Shown one piece after another: positions 44,536-52,039 of a stretch of DNA of 64,000 nucleotides (position 1 is its first letter; every line of letters begins with the position of its first letter). The notes beneath the pieces are model-generated. The model had not been told where the DNA came from. It ran no database searches and worked only from the letters and a program-made list of their open reading frames with translations. The stretch is from contig CAZSQA010000004.1 of NCBI GenBank assembly GCA_964608915.1, positions 194,661 through 258,660 on the forward strand, read 5' to 3'. The DNA is from QWQI01 sp964608915. GTDB lineage: Bacteria; Planctomycetota; Planctomycetia; Isosphaerales; Isosphaeraceae. The position numbers and the translations under genes are program-made.

Positions 44536-45984
44536 ATGGCGAGAAAAAAAACGACGCGAGCGGTCGAGGTCGCCGAAATCGAAAAGTCTGATACAGCGAA
44601 ACCCGCACCAGGGCCCAAAAAACCGGCGAAGAAATCCGCGGCTTCCATATCGAAACCGGTCGAAAAGAAAAAAACCGGTCCGGCAGACAACGCCAAATCG
44701 AAACCGGCATCGAAAAAGCGCTCGACGTCCGAGCCTTCCCGGGCTAAGAAATCGACGAAGAGTTCGGAAATTCCGCCCTGTTTGCGTGGATTCGGCCCTC
44801 CTGCCCTTCAGCCTTCGAAACCGAAACGCTCTGCAGCCGCCAAGCCGTTCTTCATTCCCATTCGAGAAGAATTCCAATGGAAAAAGAAGCTGGTGACGGT
44901 GAGCTTCTTCGACCCTGACGCATCCGGAATTCCCGGCATCGCGGATCAGGTGATGAAAATCGCGGAAAAATGGACCGACGATATCCTGCTGAAATTGACG
45001 CGTTCGAGAGATAACGATCCTTCCGCCGATATTCGTGTGACGTTTCAGGGTAAGGGGCAGTACTATTCTCTGATCGGAAACCAATCGAAGCAGGGCACGA
45101 CGCCGTCGATGAATCTGGGCTTCCGGCCCGGCGTCGTGGATTGGGAGAATCCCGACGAACGCCGGCGGCTCGTGCTCCACGAATTCGGCCATGCACTGGG
45201 GCTGCACCATGAGCACAAGCACCCTTCGATGGGCCTGATCACGGACCGGGTTCTCGACTACTATTCGCCACGCCTTCCCGGCTACAGCCGCGACCAGATC
45301 GCGTTCCAGTTCACGGCTTTGAGCGAAAATGAAATCGATCCGAAGTTCAAGGAATTCTCGAAAGATCCCGACCCGAATTCGATCATGATGTACGAATTCC
45401 CGGCGAACCTGAGCGAGAAGTTCCCTCAGGGGGTCAAGGGCGGAAACGAACTTTCGCCGAAAGACCGGGAAGGGATCGTCAAATTGTATGGGGAGGAAGA
45501 AAAATTCACCCCTGGCCCGCAGGGGCTCGAGCTGGTCGTCGATTCGCCGGCGAAGCGTGCTTACTGGCTGTTCGGGAAGGACAAGGGGCTCTTTCATTTG
45601 CGGATCGACGCTCCGGGTGAATACGAAATTCTCGTTTCATCGGAAACGATGAAAGATGACCCGAAGATCGTGGATCCGTTCGCTGGAATTCCTCTGCCCT
45701 TCGAACCGCAGATGGACATTTTCAAGCTGGGTACGCATTTCGATATCTATGCGGCGGACAGCGGTTCGCCGAATTCGAAAGCCAGGGCACCTCTGGCCGG
45801 AATGGGGTTCACGGTCGAAACGCCGGACGACATTACCGAAGGAATGGACGATACGGTCTTCAGGAGGGCGGTCAAGTTCGAGAAGAAAGGGCTTTATTTT
45901 CTCGAGGTCACCAATGCGACCGCGGACCTGGCCAGAAACGACGTGAGCCGATTCATCGTCAGGGTACGAAAGAAGACCTCTTGA
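44536..45984 (+). CDS. Metzincin zinc metalloprotease (astacin/matrixin type) with Lys-rich N-terminus
   Basis: A 482-residue protein. The first 95 residues are rich in Lys, Ala, Pro and Ser (for example KPAKKSAASISKPVEKKKTG) and contain no signal peptide. The protease domain follows with the zinc motif HEFGHALGLHHEH (HExxHxxGxxHE, H215 to H225 region) and a Met-turn in SIMMYEF (M284/M285). A beta-rich C-terminal domain of about 160 residues completes it. All catalytic residues are present. A metzincin without a secretion signal is unusual and may act inside the cell or leave by another route. It is divergent from the CHAT-NTPase gene. Confidence 0.82.
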   Translation: MARKKTTRAVEVAEIEKSDTAKPAPGPKKPAKKSAASISKPVEKKKTGPADNAKSKPASKKRSTSEPSRAKKSTKSSEIPPCLRGFGPPALQPSKPKRSAAAKPFFIPIREEFQWKKKLVTVSFFDPDASGIPGIADQVMKIAEKWTDDILLKLTRSRDNDPSADIRVTFQGKGQYYSLIGNQSKQGTTPSMNLGFRPGVVDWENPDERRRLVLHEFGHALGLHHEHKHPSMGLITDRVLDYYSPRLPGYSRDQIAFQFTALSENEIDPKFKEFSKDPDPNSIMMYEFPANLSEKFPQGVKGGNELSPKDREGIVKLYGEEEKFTPGPQGLELVVDSPAKRAYWLFGKDKGLFHLRIDAPGEYEILVSSETMKDDPKIVDPFAGIPLPFEPQMDIFKLGTHFDIYAADSGSPNSKARAPLAGMGFTVETPDDITEGMDDTVFRRAVKFEKKGLYFLEVTNATADLARNDVSRFIVRVRKKTS

Positions 45985-46096
45985 TCGACGAAACGAATCG
46001 AGCATTGGGGCGAGTCGAGCGCGAAGCGCGGACGCCAGATGACCGGACAACGATCCGCAACAGGAAACTCAGGGCAGTACGAACAGGGACTCATCC

Positions 46097-47731
46097 ATGA
46101 TTCGCAGTCGTGTCATTCTCGTCGTGTTCGGTTCGACTTCCCTTTTCGCAGCCGATCGAGTGCATGAATCGAACGGCAAGTCGTTCGGTAACCGGCGTAT
46201 AGAGATCGCGCTGAGGGAAGAAACCGTTCAGGAGAAATCGATCGTCCTTCCTCAGCCAGAGGCGGCTTCGTCCGACGCGGCGAAAGTGCTGTCGGACCAT
46301 ATTCGTTCCAGGCTCAAAAGTTCGCGTGCCTTATGGGGCAAGATCGGCGGTGAGAGTCTGACCCGCATTTCGAAATTCGCGCCGGAATTCGATCTTTCGA
46401 GGTACAGAGATCTCATCGAAAGCGCGGTTTCAGGAAGTCTTCCGAACGAGGACGCATTCGCGGAGCTGACGGCGCTTTCGAAGAAGCTCGCGACCAATTC
46501 CGAGATTCTCACGTCGCAAGACGAAACGCGTTACGAAGCCCTTCTGACGGCAAGGATCGCACAAATCGTGGCCGATGCGAACGATGCGGCTGCCAGGGGC
46601 GTCTCACCCGACAGCGGCGGAATTCGTGCCGGGGCCGCGGATAAGCAACAGCAAGAGAAAGATGGCCCCGAGCGATTCCTCGCCGAGAACAAGGCTTATG
46701 ACCTGTTCGGAGGTTCGGCCAGGAACGATCTTGCGAAGTTCAAGGCCGCTCAGGCCGTGAAGTATTTTCCCGCAGGAAAGCCACGAACCAAGGACGGATT
46801 CGACAAGAAGACGCCCGCTGACCAGATCGGAATCGTCGCGAAGAATTCCAGCGATTACGTCCGCGAGAAAGTCCGGTCAGGGATGAAGAAATCCGGGGCC
46901 CCGAAGGACCTAATCGATCTTGTCCTTTCCGACAAGGGTTTCGGCTCGCCGGATTATCAGAAGAATTTCGAACGTCTTGCGACCGAAATCGTCGAAACCG
47001 GCGGCAAACCGACCGCCGAGCTGGTGTCGATCGACGGCCTCCCCGATGATCTTCGCCAGGAGCTTCAGGAGAAGCTCAAGGCGGCCAACGACAAGTACGA
47101 CGCCGGGAAAAATAAGGAAATCGCGCGCGAATCGAAGAATCTGCGTGCCGAGCGGCTTTTCGGTGACGCGAAACGCATCCTGAAGGAAATCGATCCGCTC
47201 GAAGCGGAACCGAGCGATGCCACGCTGGCCGCGATTCGTCAATATTGCGATTCCATCGCGGGCTCGTCGACACTTCAGGCCGAAAAACCCGTGGCCTCGC
47301 CGGACGATATCGAAAGCTACAAACTGCCCGTCTATCAAAAACTCAGAGAAATTTACAAGGAGATGGGCGGGTTCAGCCGAGTGCTCGGAGTTCTTGGCCT
47401 GAAAGGGTATTTCGCCGGCATCATCGCGGACGTACTCGCCCAGAAGCTGGATCGGGTTCTGACCGGCGAGGAACGGCAGAAAATCGACGAATGGGCTGCC
47501 TCGCTCGCTTCGGAGCTCCACGATTCGGGAAATGGCGGCGGTACGCCACGGCAAGTGCCGGTCATTCCGTATCCACCGCAGAATCCGATCGGGCAGTGGC
47601 GAACGCCCGGTGTCCCCATGATTCCGGTGATCCCTTACGGCGGTTCGCACTCTGGATATAAGTCATGGCACCACAAGCCCGCGGTCTACGCCGTTCCAGG
47701 CATGGGCGGCTATCTTGTCGTTCCCCGATAA
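46097..47731 (+). CDS. Unknown exported protein, helical with Pro/Gly/Tyr-rich C-terminus
   Basis: A 544-residue protein with a probable signal peptide (ILVVFGSTSLFAA). The body is charged and helical with many Lys, Asp and Glu and no motif I recognise. The last 60 residues are rich in Pro, Gly, Tyr and His with two VIPY repeats (VPVIPYPPQNP, MIPVIPYGG). It lies 112 bases downstream of the metzincin in the same direction and could be its exported partner or substrate (inference). A strong hairpin at 47759-47799 follows its stop. Confidence 0.6.
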   Translation: MIRSRVILVVFGSTSLFAADRVHESNGKSFGNRRIEIALREETVQEKSIVLPQPEAASSDAAKVLSDHIRSRLKSSRALWGKIGGESLTRISKFAPEFDLSRYRDLIESAVSGSLPNEDAFAELTALSKKLATNSEILTSQDETRYEALLTARIAQIVADANDAAARGVSPDSGGIRAGAADKQQQEKDGPERFLAENKAYDLFGGSARNDLAKFKAAQAVKYFPAGKPRTKDGFDKKTPADQIGIVAKNSSDYVREKVRSGMKKSGAPKDLIDLVLSDKGFGSPDYQKNFERLATEIVETGGKPTAELVSIDGLPDDLRQELQEKLKAANDKYDAGKNKEIARESKNLRAERLFGDAKRILKEIDPLEAEPSDATLAAIRQYCDSIAGSSTLQAEKPVASPDDIESYKLPVYQKLREIYKEMGGFSRVLGVLGLKGYFAGIIADVLAQKLDRVLTGEERQKIDEWAASLASELHDSGNGGGTPRQVPVIPYPPQNPIGQWRTPGVPMIPVIPYGGSHSGYKSWHHKPAVYAVPGMGGYLVVPR

Positions 47732-47758
47732 GTCAAGAACGATGCCCGAAACAATGAA

Positions 47759-47799
47759 ACGGAAATGGGCGAGACCCTTGAAGTCTCGCCCATTTCCGT
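47759..47799. terminator. Perfect 17-bp hairpin between the exported-protein gene and the tRNA-Arg fragment
   Basis: Arms of 17 bases pair perfectly around a seven-base loop (CCTTGAA). On the minus strand the downstream sequence is T-rich (GTTTCATTGTTTC), as expected for an intrinsic terminator of the tRNA; on the plus strand it closes the gene at 46097. Its presence directly behind the 3' end of the tRNA fragment suggests it is the native tRNA terminator. Confidence 0.75.
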
Positions 47800-47803
47800 G
47801 GAA

Positions 47804-47853
47804 TACACTCGATAGGATTCGAACCTATAACCTTCGGTTCCGTAGACCGATGC
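47804..47853 (-). pseudogene. 3' fragment of tRNA-Arg (anticodon ACG), likely attachment site of the island
   Basis: On the minus strand the sequence gives the anticodon arm TCGGT-CTACGGA-ACCGA (anticodon ACG), variable loop, T arm ATAGG-TTCGAAT-CCTAT, 3' acceptor strand CGAGTGT and discriminator A. The matching 5' acceptor strand (ACACTCG) and a D arm are absent on the upstream side, so only the 3' part exists. This is what remains when an element integrates into a tRNA gene and brings its own 3' end. The missing 5' half should then lie beyond the element, at higher coordinates. Confidence 0.78.
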
Positions 47854-47871
47854 CAGGATGGCATAACTGCT

Positions 47872-48084
47872 TTGAAATCAAGGGGTTTGCAAATTCCTGC
47901 TGATCCGGGTTGCAGTCAGGGTTGCAGTCAAAACTGCCCTCCCTGCTCCAGATCGGGAGACCATTCCCCGGGCCAGGACGTCGATGCAGGTCTGGAACGA
48001 CTGGCGAACCTGTGGCAGAAACTTCCGCTCGCTGTGCGTGACGCGATCCTAACGCTCGCCATGTCCATCCGGGTCAGCGAGTGA
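47872..48084 (+). pseudogene. Short ORF resembling the C-terminal tail of planctomycete tyrosine integrases
   Basis: The last 35 residues (DAGLERLANLWQKLPLAVRD, then AILTLAMSI) follow the pattern found at the C-termini of many planctomycete site-specific integrases, with an aspartate-rich linker before a W-x-x-LP-x-x-(I/V)R motif. The catalytic domain is missing. Two tandem copies of the 12-mer GGGTTGCAGTCA at 47907-47930 encode a duplicated GCSQ. Directly beside the tRNA fragment, it looks like an integrase remnant. Recognition is from memory of the family, so it is tentative. Confidence 0.42.
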
Positions 48085-48218
48085 GACGAGACCAATCCCG
48101 ATCCGGCAAAAGAGTCGATAATACGGGCTTTCGCAAGATCTCGCACAGCGGGGTTCCGAATCCACAAGCATTGAATCGTAACCGATTCAACGACGAATGG
48201 ACCTGGGAAACCGCCTCC

Positions 48219-48282
48219 CGTTATTAAACGATTCGGGGCTTTTCTTTAATAGCTTGATACGTTATTAAAGGATCGTTCAACA
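48219..48282. promoter_or_regulatory. Three-box operator/promoter of the fic gene
   Basis: Three copies of an AT-rich box: TTATTAAA at 48221, the inverted CTTTAATA at 48244 and TTATTAAAGG at 48262, running into TCGTTCAACA. The ATG of fic is 13 bases further on. The same boxes with the same spacing and the same TATTAAAGG-(A/T)-TCGTTCAA end are found upstream of hsdM at 50226-50289. The intervening bases differ, so the boxes look selected. Confidence 0.72.
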
Positions 48283-48294
48283 GGATGAGGGAGC

Positions 48295-49458
48295 ATGATC
48301 GCCATGAATCGAGGAATGTCGGGTCGATACGAAGTCACCGTCACAGCAGGCGAAACGGTTCGGGCATTCGTACCTGATTCGCTACCGCCGACACCGGCAA
48401 TGGACCTGCATCACGATCTCCAACTTCGGCTCGAACAAGCGACGCTGGCTTTGGGACGGCTCGACAGCATTTCGCTTCTCTTGCCGGACCCGAACATCTT
48501 TCTCTATTCCTACGTTCGAAAGGAAGCTGTCCTTTCCTCCCAGATCGAAGGAACGCAATCTTCTTTGTCGGACCTGTTGTTATTCGAACTTGATGAAGCC
48601 TCGGGCGTTCCTTTCGACGATGTCGTCGAGGTCTCGAGTTACGTGGCGGCCCTGGAACATGGGATGGCTCGCCTGAACGAAGGATTCCCGATCTGCAACC
48701 GATTGATTCGTGAGATGCACGGCGTTCTTCTCGCGAAAGGTCGCGGTCAGGAGAAATCCCCTGGCCAGTTCCGTAAGACACAAAACTGGATCGGGGGAAC
48801 TCGTCCGGGCAACGCTCATTTCGTGCCGCCACCCCCCACCGAAGTCGAGCGGTGCATGACCGAACTGGAATCCTTCGTTCATGACGACTCATCTCCTTAT
48901 CCTTTTTTGATCAAAGCCGCCCTTGTCCATGTACAGTTCGAGACGATTCACCCGTTTCTGGACGGCAACGGCCGGATCGGTCGCCTCTTGATCGCATTTT
49001 TGCTGCACCACGGACGCGTGTTGACTCGGCCCCTGCTCTATCTCAGCCTCTACTTCAAACGGCATCGGACCGAATACTACCGCTTGCTGGATCAGGTACG
49101 CACCGAAGGTGACTGGGAATCCTGGGTGTCGTTCTTTCTCGACGGTGTGCAAGAAACCGCATCGAACGCGGTCGAAACGGCAACCGGTCTCGTCGGGCTC
49201 ATGAACGCTGACGCACGCCGAATTCGTGAGATTGGGCGAAGCTCGTCTACGGCACTACGGGTATTCGACGAACTCTGCCGCCGCCCGATCACGAACGTTA
49301 CCGATCTTTCCGAAAGAACAGGTCTGTCGTTCCCGACCGTAAAAAAGGCAATCACGCACTTGGAAAGCCTCGGAGTCGTGACGGAGCGTACCGGAAACCG
49401 CCGAAACCGCGTCTTCGTTTATGAAGCGTACTTGAGACTGCTCAATGAGGAAGCCTAG
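48295..49458 (+). CDS. Fic-family protein (AMP transferase type) with C-terminal winged helix
   Basis: A 387-residue Fic protein. The active-site motif HPFLDGNGRIGR (H219 on) is complete, so it should transfer AMP or another nucleotide from NTP to a hydroxyl of a target protein. The inhibitory motif SSQIEG (S81-G86, form SxxxEG) sits in an N-terminal helix, making it class II and self-inhibited. The C-terminal 90 residues form a winged helix (NVTDLSERTGLSFPTVKKAI), suggesting DNA binding. It follows AGGATGAGGGAGC. It is the first gene of the island; its helix could read the three-box operators here and before hsdM (inference). Confidence 0.93.
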   Translation: MIAMNRGMSGRYEVTVTAGETVRAFVPDSLPPTPAMDLHHDLQLRLEQATLALGRLDSISLLLPDPNIFLYSYVRKEAVLSSQIEGTQSSLSDLLLFELDEASGVPFDDVVEVSSYVAALEHGMARLNEGFPICNRLIREMHGVLLAKGRGQEKSPGQFRKTQNWIGGTRPGNAHFVPPPPTEVERCMTELESFVHDDSSPYPFLIKAALVHVQFETIHPFLDGNGRIGRLLIAFLLHHGRVLTRPLLYLSLYFKRHRTEYYRLLDQVRTEGDWESWVSFFLDGVQETASNAVETATGLVGLMNADARRIREIGRSSSTALRVFDELCRRPITNVTDLSERTGLSFPTVKKAITHLESLGVVTERTGNRRNRVFVYEAYLRLLNEEA

Positions 49459-49569
49459 CGAATACCGTGGTTTACGTTCAATCGAGGACAAGCTCGAATC
49501 GACTGGTCGGTGGAAAAATGGACAGAAATCCGAAAAGATGGATCGAATGCGAAAGGAGAGAAATCGTCA

Positions 49570-49797
49570 ATGAAGCAAAGACCGAAATCGATCGAAGAAT
49601 GGGAGCTTCTGATACCACGTTATGCATGTGTCGCGGTTCGGAAGGCGTATCGCAAAACGATGGCCTCGGCGGGTTTCGTGATCAAAGTTCAGGATGAATT
49701 CCTCGTGAAGTCCTATGCCGACGGTACTTTCGAAAGACTCAAACGACTGGCGGCACCGACGAGCGTCAAGAAGGGCGACCGGGTAAGGATCAAATGA
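49570..49797 (+). CDS. Small hypothetical protein
   Basis: A 75-residue basic protein with no recognised domain, starting at an ATG preceded by AAAGGAGAG. The sequence SIEEWELLIPRYACVAVRKA at the N-terminus and the ending VKKGDRVRIK look protein-like. It follows fic by about 110 bases in the same direction. A minus-strand frame (49567-49854) overlaps it almost fully and would couple to the antitoxin; I consider the plus frame more likely because of its ribosome site. Confidence 0.5.
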   Translation: MKQRPKSIEEWELLIPRYACVAVRKAYRKTMASAGFVIKVQDEFLVKSYADGTFERLKRLAAPTSVKKGDRVRIK

Positions 49798-49850
49798 ACG
49801 AACGCACCAGTACGCCCAAATCTTTTTTTCGAATGACTGGGACCGGGCGA

Positions 49851-50108
49851 TCATCTACGCGTTGCGGCTCTCTTCAACGATTCGTTCGCGGAAGGAGGAT
49901 TGTCGATCAGATCCAGAAAACGGTCCCGATCCTCATCGTTCAAAGGCTGAACGAAAGACTCGACAAATCGTACTTCTTCCTCCGGGATTACGACGGCCTT
50001 GCGGATGCGTATCTCGGAGTCACTCACCTGCTCGATGATGACAACCGAATCGGCAAATTCTTTGGGCAAGCGGATTCGACCTTTCGCGTCAGTAGATCGG
50101 GGTTCCAT
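49851..50108 (-). CDS. AbrB/SpoVT-like antitoxin-type protein
   Basis: An 85-residue protein beginning at the ATG at 50108 after GAGAGAG. The N-terminal half (STDAKGRIRLPKEFADSVV) has the swapped-hairpin AbrB pattern, followed by VSDSEIRIRKAVVIPEEE and an acidic tail, as in antitoxins of small type II modules. No clear toxin follows; the overlapping minus frame at 49567-49854 starts with ATGA at its stop but shows no known fold. It is divergent from hsdM, with the three-box element between them, so it is another candidate regulator of that promoter. Confidence 0.65.
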   Translation of the reverse strand: MEPRSTDAKGRIRLPKEFADSVVIIEQVSDSEIRIRKAVVIPEEEVRFVESFVQPLNDEDRDRFLDLIDNPPSANESLKRAATRR

Positions 50109-50225
50109 CGAATCTCTCTCTCTTGAAGTTCTTCCAGTATCTTTCAGCGTAAACGACTTGTAAAGTGGCACATGCCGCCATTTTGAATGCGAACGTTCCT
50201 GAGCCTCTCCAACCGAAAGGCGAGC

Positions 50226-50289
50226 CGTTATTAAATGAAAGCCCATTACCCTTTAATAAGGTGAACCCCTATTAAAGGTTCGTTCAATA
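50226..50289. promoter_or_regulatory. Three-box operator/promoter upstream of hsdM, matching that of fic
   Basis: Boxes TTATTAAA (50228), CTTTAATA (50251) and TATTAAAGG (50270) continue into TTCGTTCAATA. Distances between box starts (23 and 19 bases) equal those before fic. A leader of about 147 bases separates it from hsdM; inside the leader is a 28-codon frame (50289-50375) and a repeated CTGGACACT (near 50310 and 50410), neither of known meaning. The element lies in the 328-base gap between the antitoxin and hsdM, which otherwise holds nothing recognised. Confidence 0.72.
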
Positions 50290-50436
50290 TGGTCCTTAAC
50301 CCTTTCGGACTGGACACTCTGTTTTGGGGCACTTCTTCGCCGAGCAATCAAAGATCTCCCACAAAGCCGTGGTGAAAATCGTTAAAATCTGTTCCAATAC
50401 ACCGAAACGGCTGGACACTAAGGGTAATCGGACCAA

Positions 50437-52005
50437 ATGGCGAAAAAATCAGCGACGAAAAACGGCACCGGAGCGAATCTCGGTTTCGAGGAAAAGCTCT
50501 GGGCTTCTGCGGATAAGCTTCGGGGGCATATCGATGCCGCCGAGTATAAGCACGTTGTGCTCGGTCTGGTCTTCCTGAAGTACGTTTCCGACGCATTCCA
50601 GGAACTTCATGACCGCCTTGCAGCCGAACCCGATTCCGACCCGGAAGATCGCGACGAATATCTGGGCGAAAACGTCTTCTGGGTGCCGAAAGCCGCTCGC
50701 TGGGCCGTTCTTCAGGCCGACGCGAAAGAGCCGACGATCGGCCAGACCATCGATGAAGCGATGGTCGCCATCGAAAAGGACAATCCTACCCTCAAAGGGG
50801 TGCTTCCCAAGGATTACGGGCGGGCATCGCTCGATAAGCAACGCCTCGGCGAACTGGTCGACCTGATCGGCACGATCGGCCTGGGCGACGCCGAAAGCCG
50901 GGGAAAAGACGTTCTGGGCAGAGTTTACGAATACTTCCTGGGCAAATTCGCCAACGCCGAAGGCAAAGGCGGCGGGGAATTCTACACGCCGCAGTCCGTT
51001 GTCAAACTCCTGGTCGAAATGATCGAACCGTTCAAAGGCCGGATCTATGACCCCTGCTGCGGCTCCGGCGGCATGTTCGTTCAGAGCGAAAAATTCGTGC
51101 TCGCCCACGGCGGCCGCATCGGCGATCTGTCCATTTATGGCCAGGAGTCGAACAACACGACTTGGCGGCTGTGCAAAATGAACCTCGCCATTCGCGGCAT
51201 CGAGAGCAATATCGGCGAGCACAACGCCGACACCTTCCACGACGACCGGCATAAAGACCTGAAGGCCGATTACATCCTCGCCAATCCGCCTTTCAACATC
51301 AGCGACTGGGGCGGCGATCGCCTCCGCGAAGATGTCCGGTGGAAGTTCGGCCTGCCGCCGGTCGGCAACGCCAACTTCGCCTGGGTGCAGCACATGTTCC
51401 ATAAGCTTGCCCCGAGCGGTGTCGCAGGCTTCGTCCTGGCCAACGGATCGATGAGCAGCAATCAGTCCGGCGAAGGCGAAATCCGCCGTCAGCTCGTCGA
51501 ACAGGATTATGTCGACTGCATGATCGCCCTCCCCGGCCAGCTCTTCTATACGACGCAAATCCCTGTATGCCTTTGGTTTCTCGCCCGAAACAAGAAGAAT
51601 GGCAAATTCCGCGACCGCCGCGGCGAAACCCTGTTCATCGACGCCCGCAAGCTCGGCTCCCTGGTCGACCGCACGCACCGCGAACTCTCAGAAGACGAAA
51701 TCGCCCGCATTGCACGCACCTATCACGCCTGGCGGGGGGAATCGGAAGCAGGCGACTACGCCGACACCCCCGGTTTCTGCAAAAGTGCCAAGCTCGAAGA
51801 GATCGCCAGCCATGGCTTCGTGCTCACGCCAGGACGCTATGTCGGTGCCGAAGAAACGATCGACGATGACGATATGCCGTTCGACGAACGCATGCAGCAA
51901 CTTACGGCCAAACTGATCGGCCAGTTCGCCGAATCGGCCCGGCTCGAAAAGGCGATTCTGGCCAATCTGGCCAGCCTCGGTTTCACCGGCAAGGAATCGT
52001 CATGA
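50437..52005 (+). CDS. hsdM: Type I restriction-modification DNA methyltransferase subunit HsdM
   Basis: A 522-residue adenine-N6 methyltransferase. The helical N-domain (EEKLWASADKLRGHIDAAEY) leads to GEFYTPQSVVKLLVEMI, the AdoMet loop DPCCGSGGMF at about 206 and the catalytic NPPF in LANPPFNISDW at about 281. All motifs are intact, so methylation should be active with HsdS. It is the first gene of an island operon that runs hsdM, rhuM, hsdS, GHKL ATPase, phosphatase, DUF3800, small protein, hsdR. Confidence 0.97.
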   Translation: MAKKSATKNGTGANLGFEEKLWASADKLRGHIDAAEYKHVVLGLVFLKYVSDAFQELHDRLAAEPDSDPEDRDEYLGENVFWVPKAARWAVLQADAKEPTIGQTIDEAMVAIEKDNPTLKGVLPKDYGRASLDKQRLGELVDLIGTIGLGDAESRGKDVLGRVYEYFLGKFANAEGKGGGEFYTPQSVVKLLVEMIEPFKGRIYDPCCGSGGMFVQSEKFVLAHGGRIGDLSIYGQESNNTTWRLCKMNLAIRGIESNIGEHNADTFHDDRHKDLKADYILANPPFNISDWGGDRLREDVRWKFGLPPVGNANFAWVQHMFHKLAPSGVAGFVLANGSMSSNQSGEGEIRRQLVEQDYVDCMIALPGQLFYTTQIPVCLWFLARNKKNGKFRDRRGETLFIDARKLGSLVDRTHRELSEDEIARIARTYHAWRGESEAGDYADTPGFCKSAKLEEIASHGFVLTPGRYVGAEETIDDDDMPFDERMQQLTAKLIGQFAESARLEKAILANLASLGFTGKESS

Positions 52006-52039
52006 CGCAAATCCCTGCCCTATCGGCTGGAGGCTGCCG

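Noticed and set aside
47715..47903. Plus-strand frame across the tRNA fragment
   Set aside because: It covers the terminator hairpin and the tRNA-Arg remnant, which explain the sequence better.
49567..49854. Minus-strand frame of 95 codons coupled by ATGA to the AbrB-like gene, possible toxin
   Set aside because: No recognisable toxin fold, and it overlaps a plus-strand frame with a better ribosome site. Kept only as an alternative.
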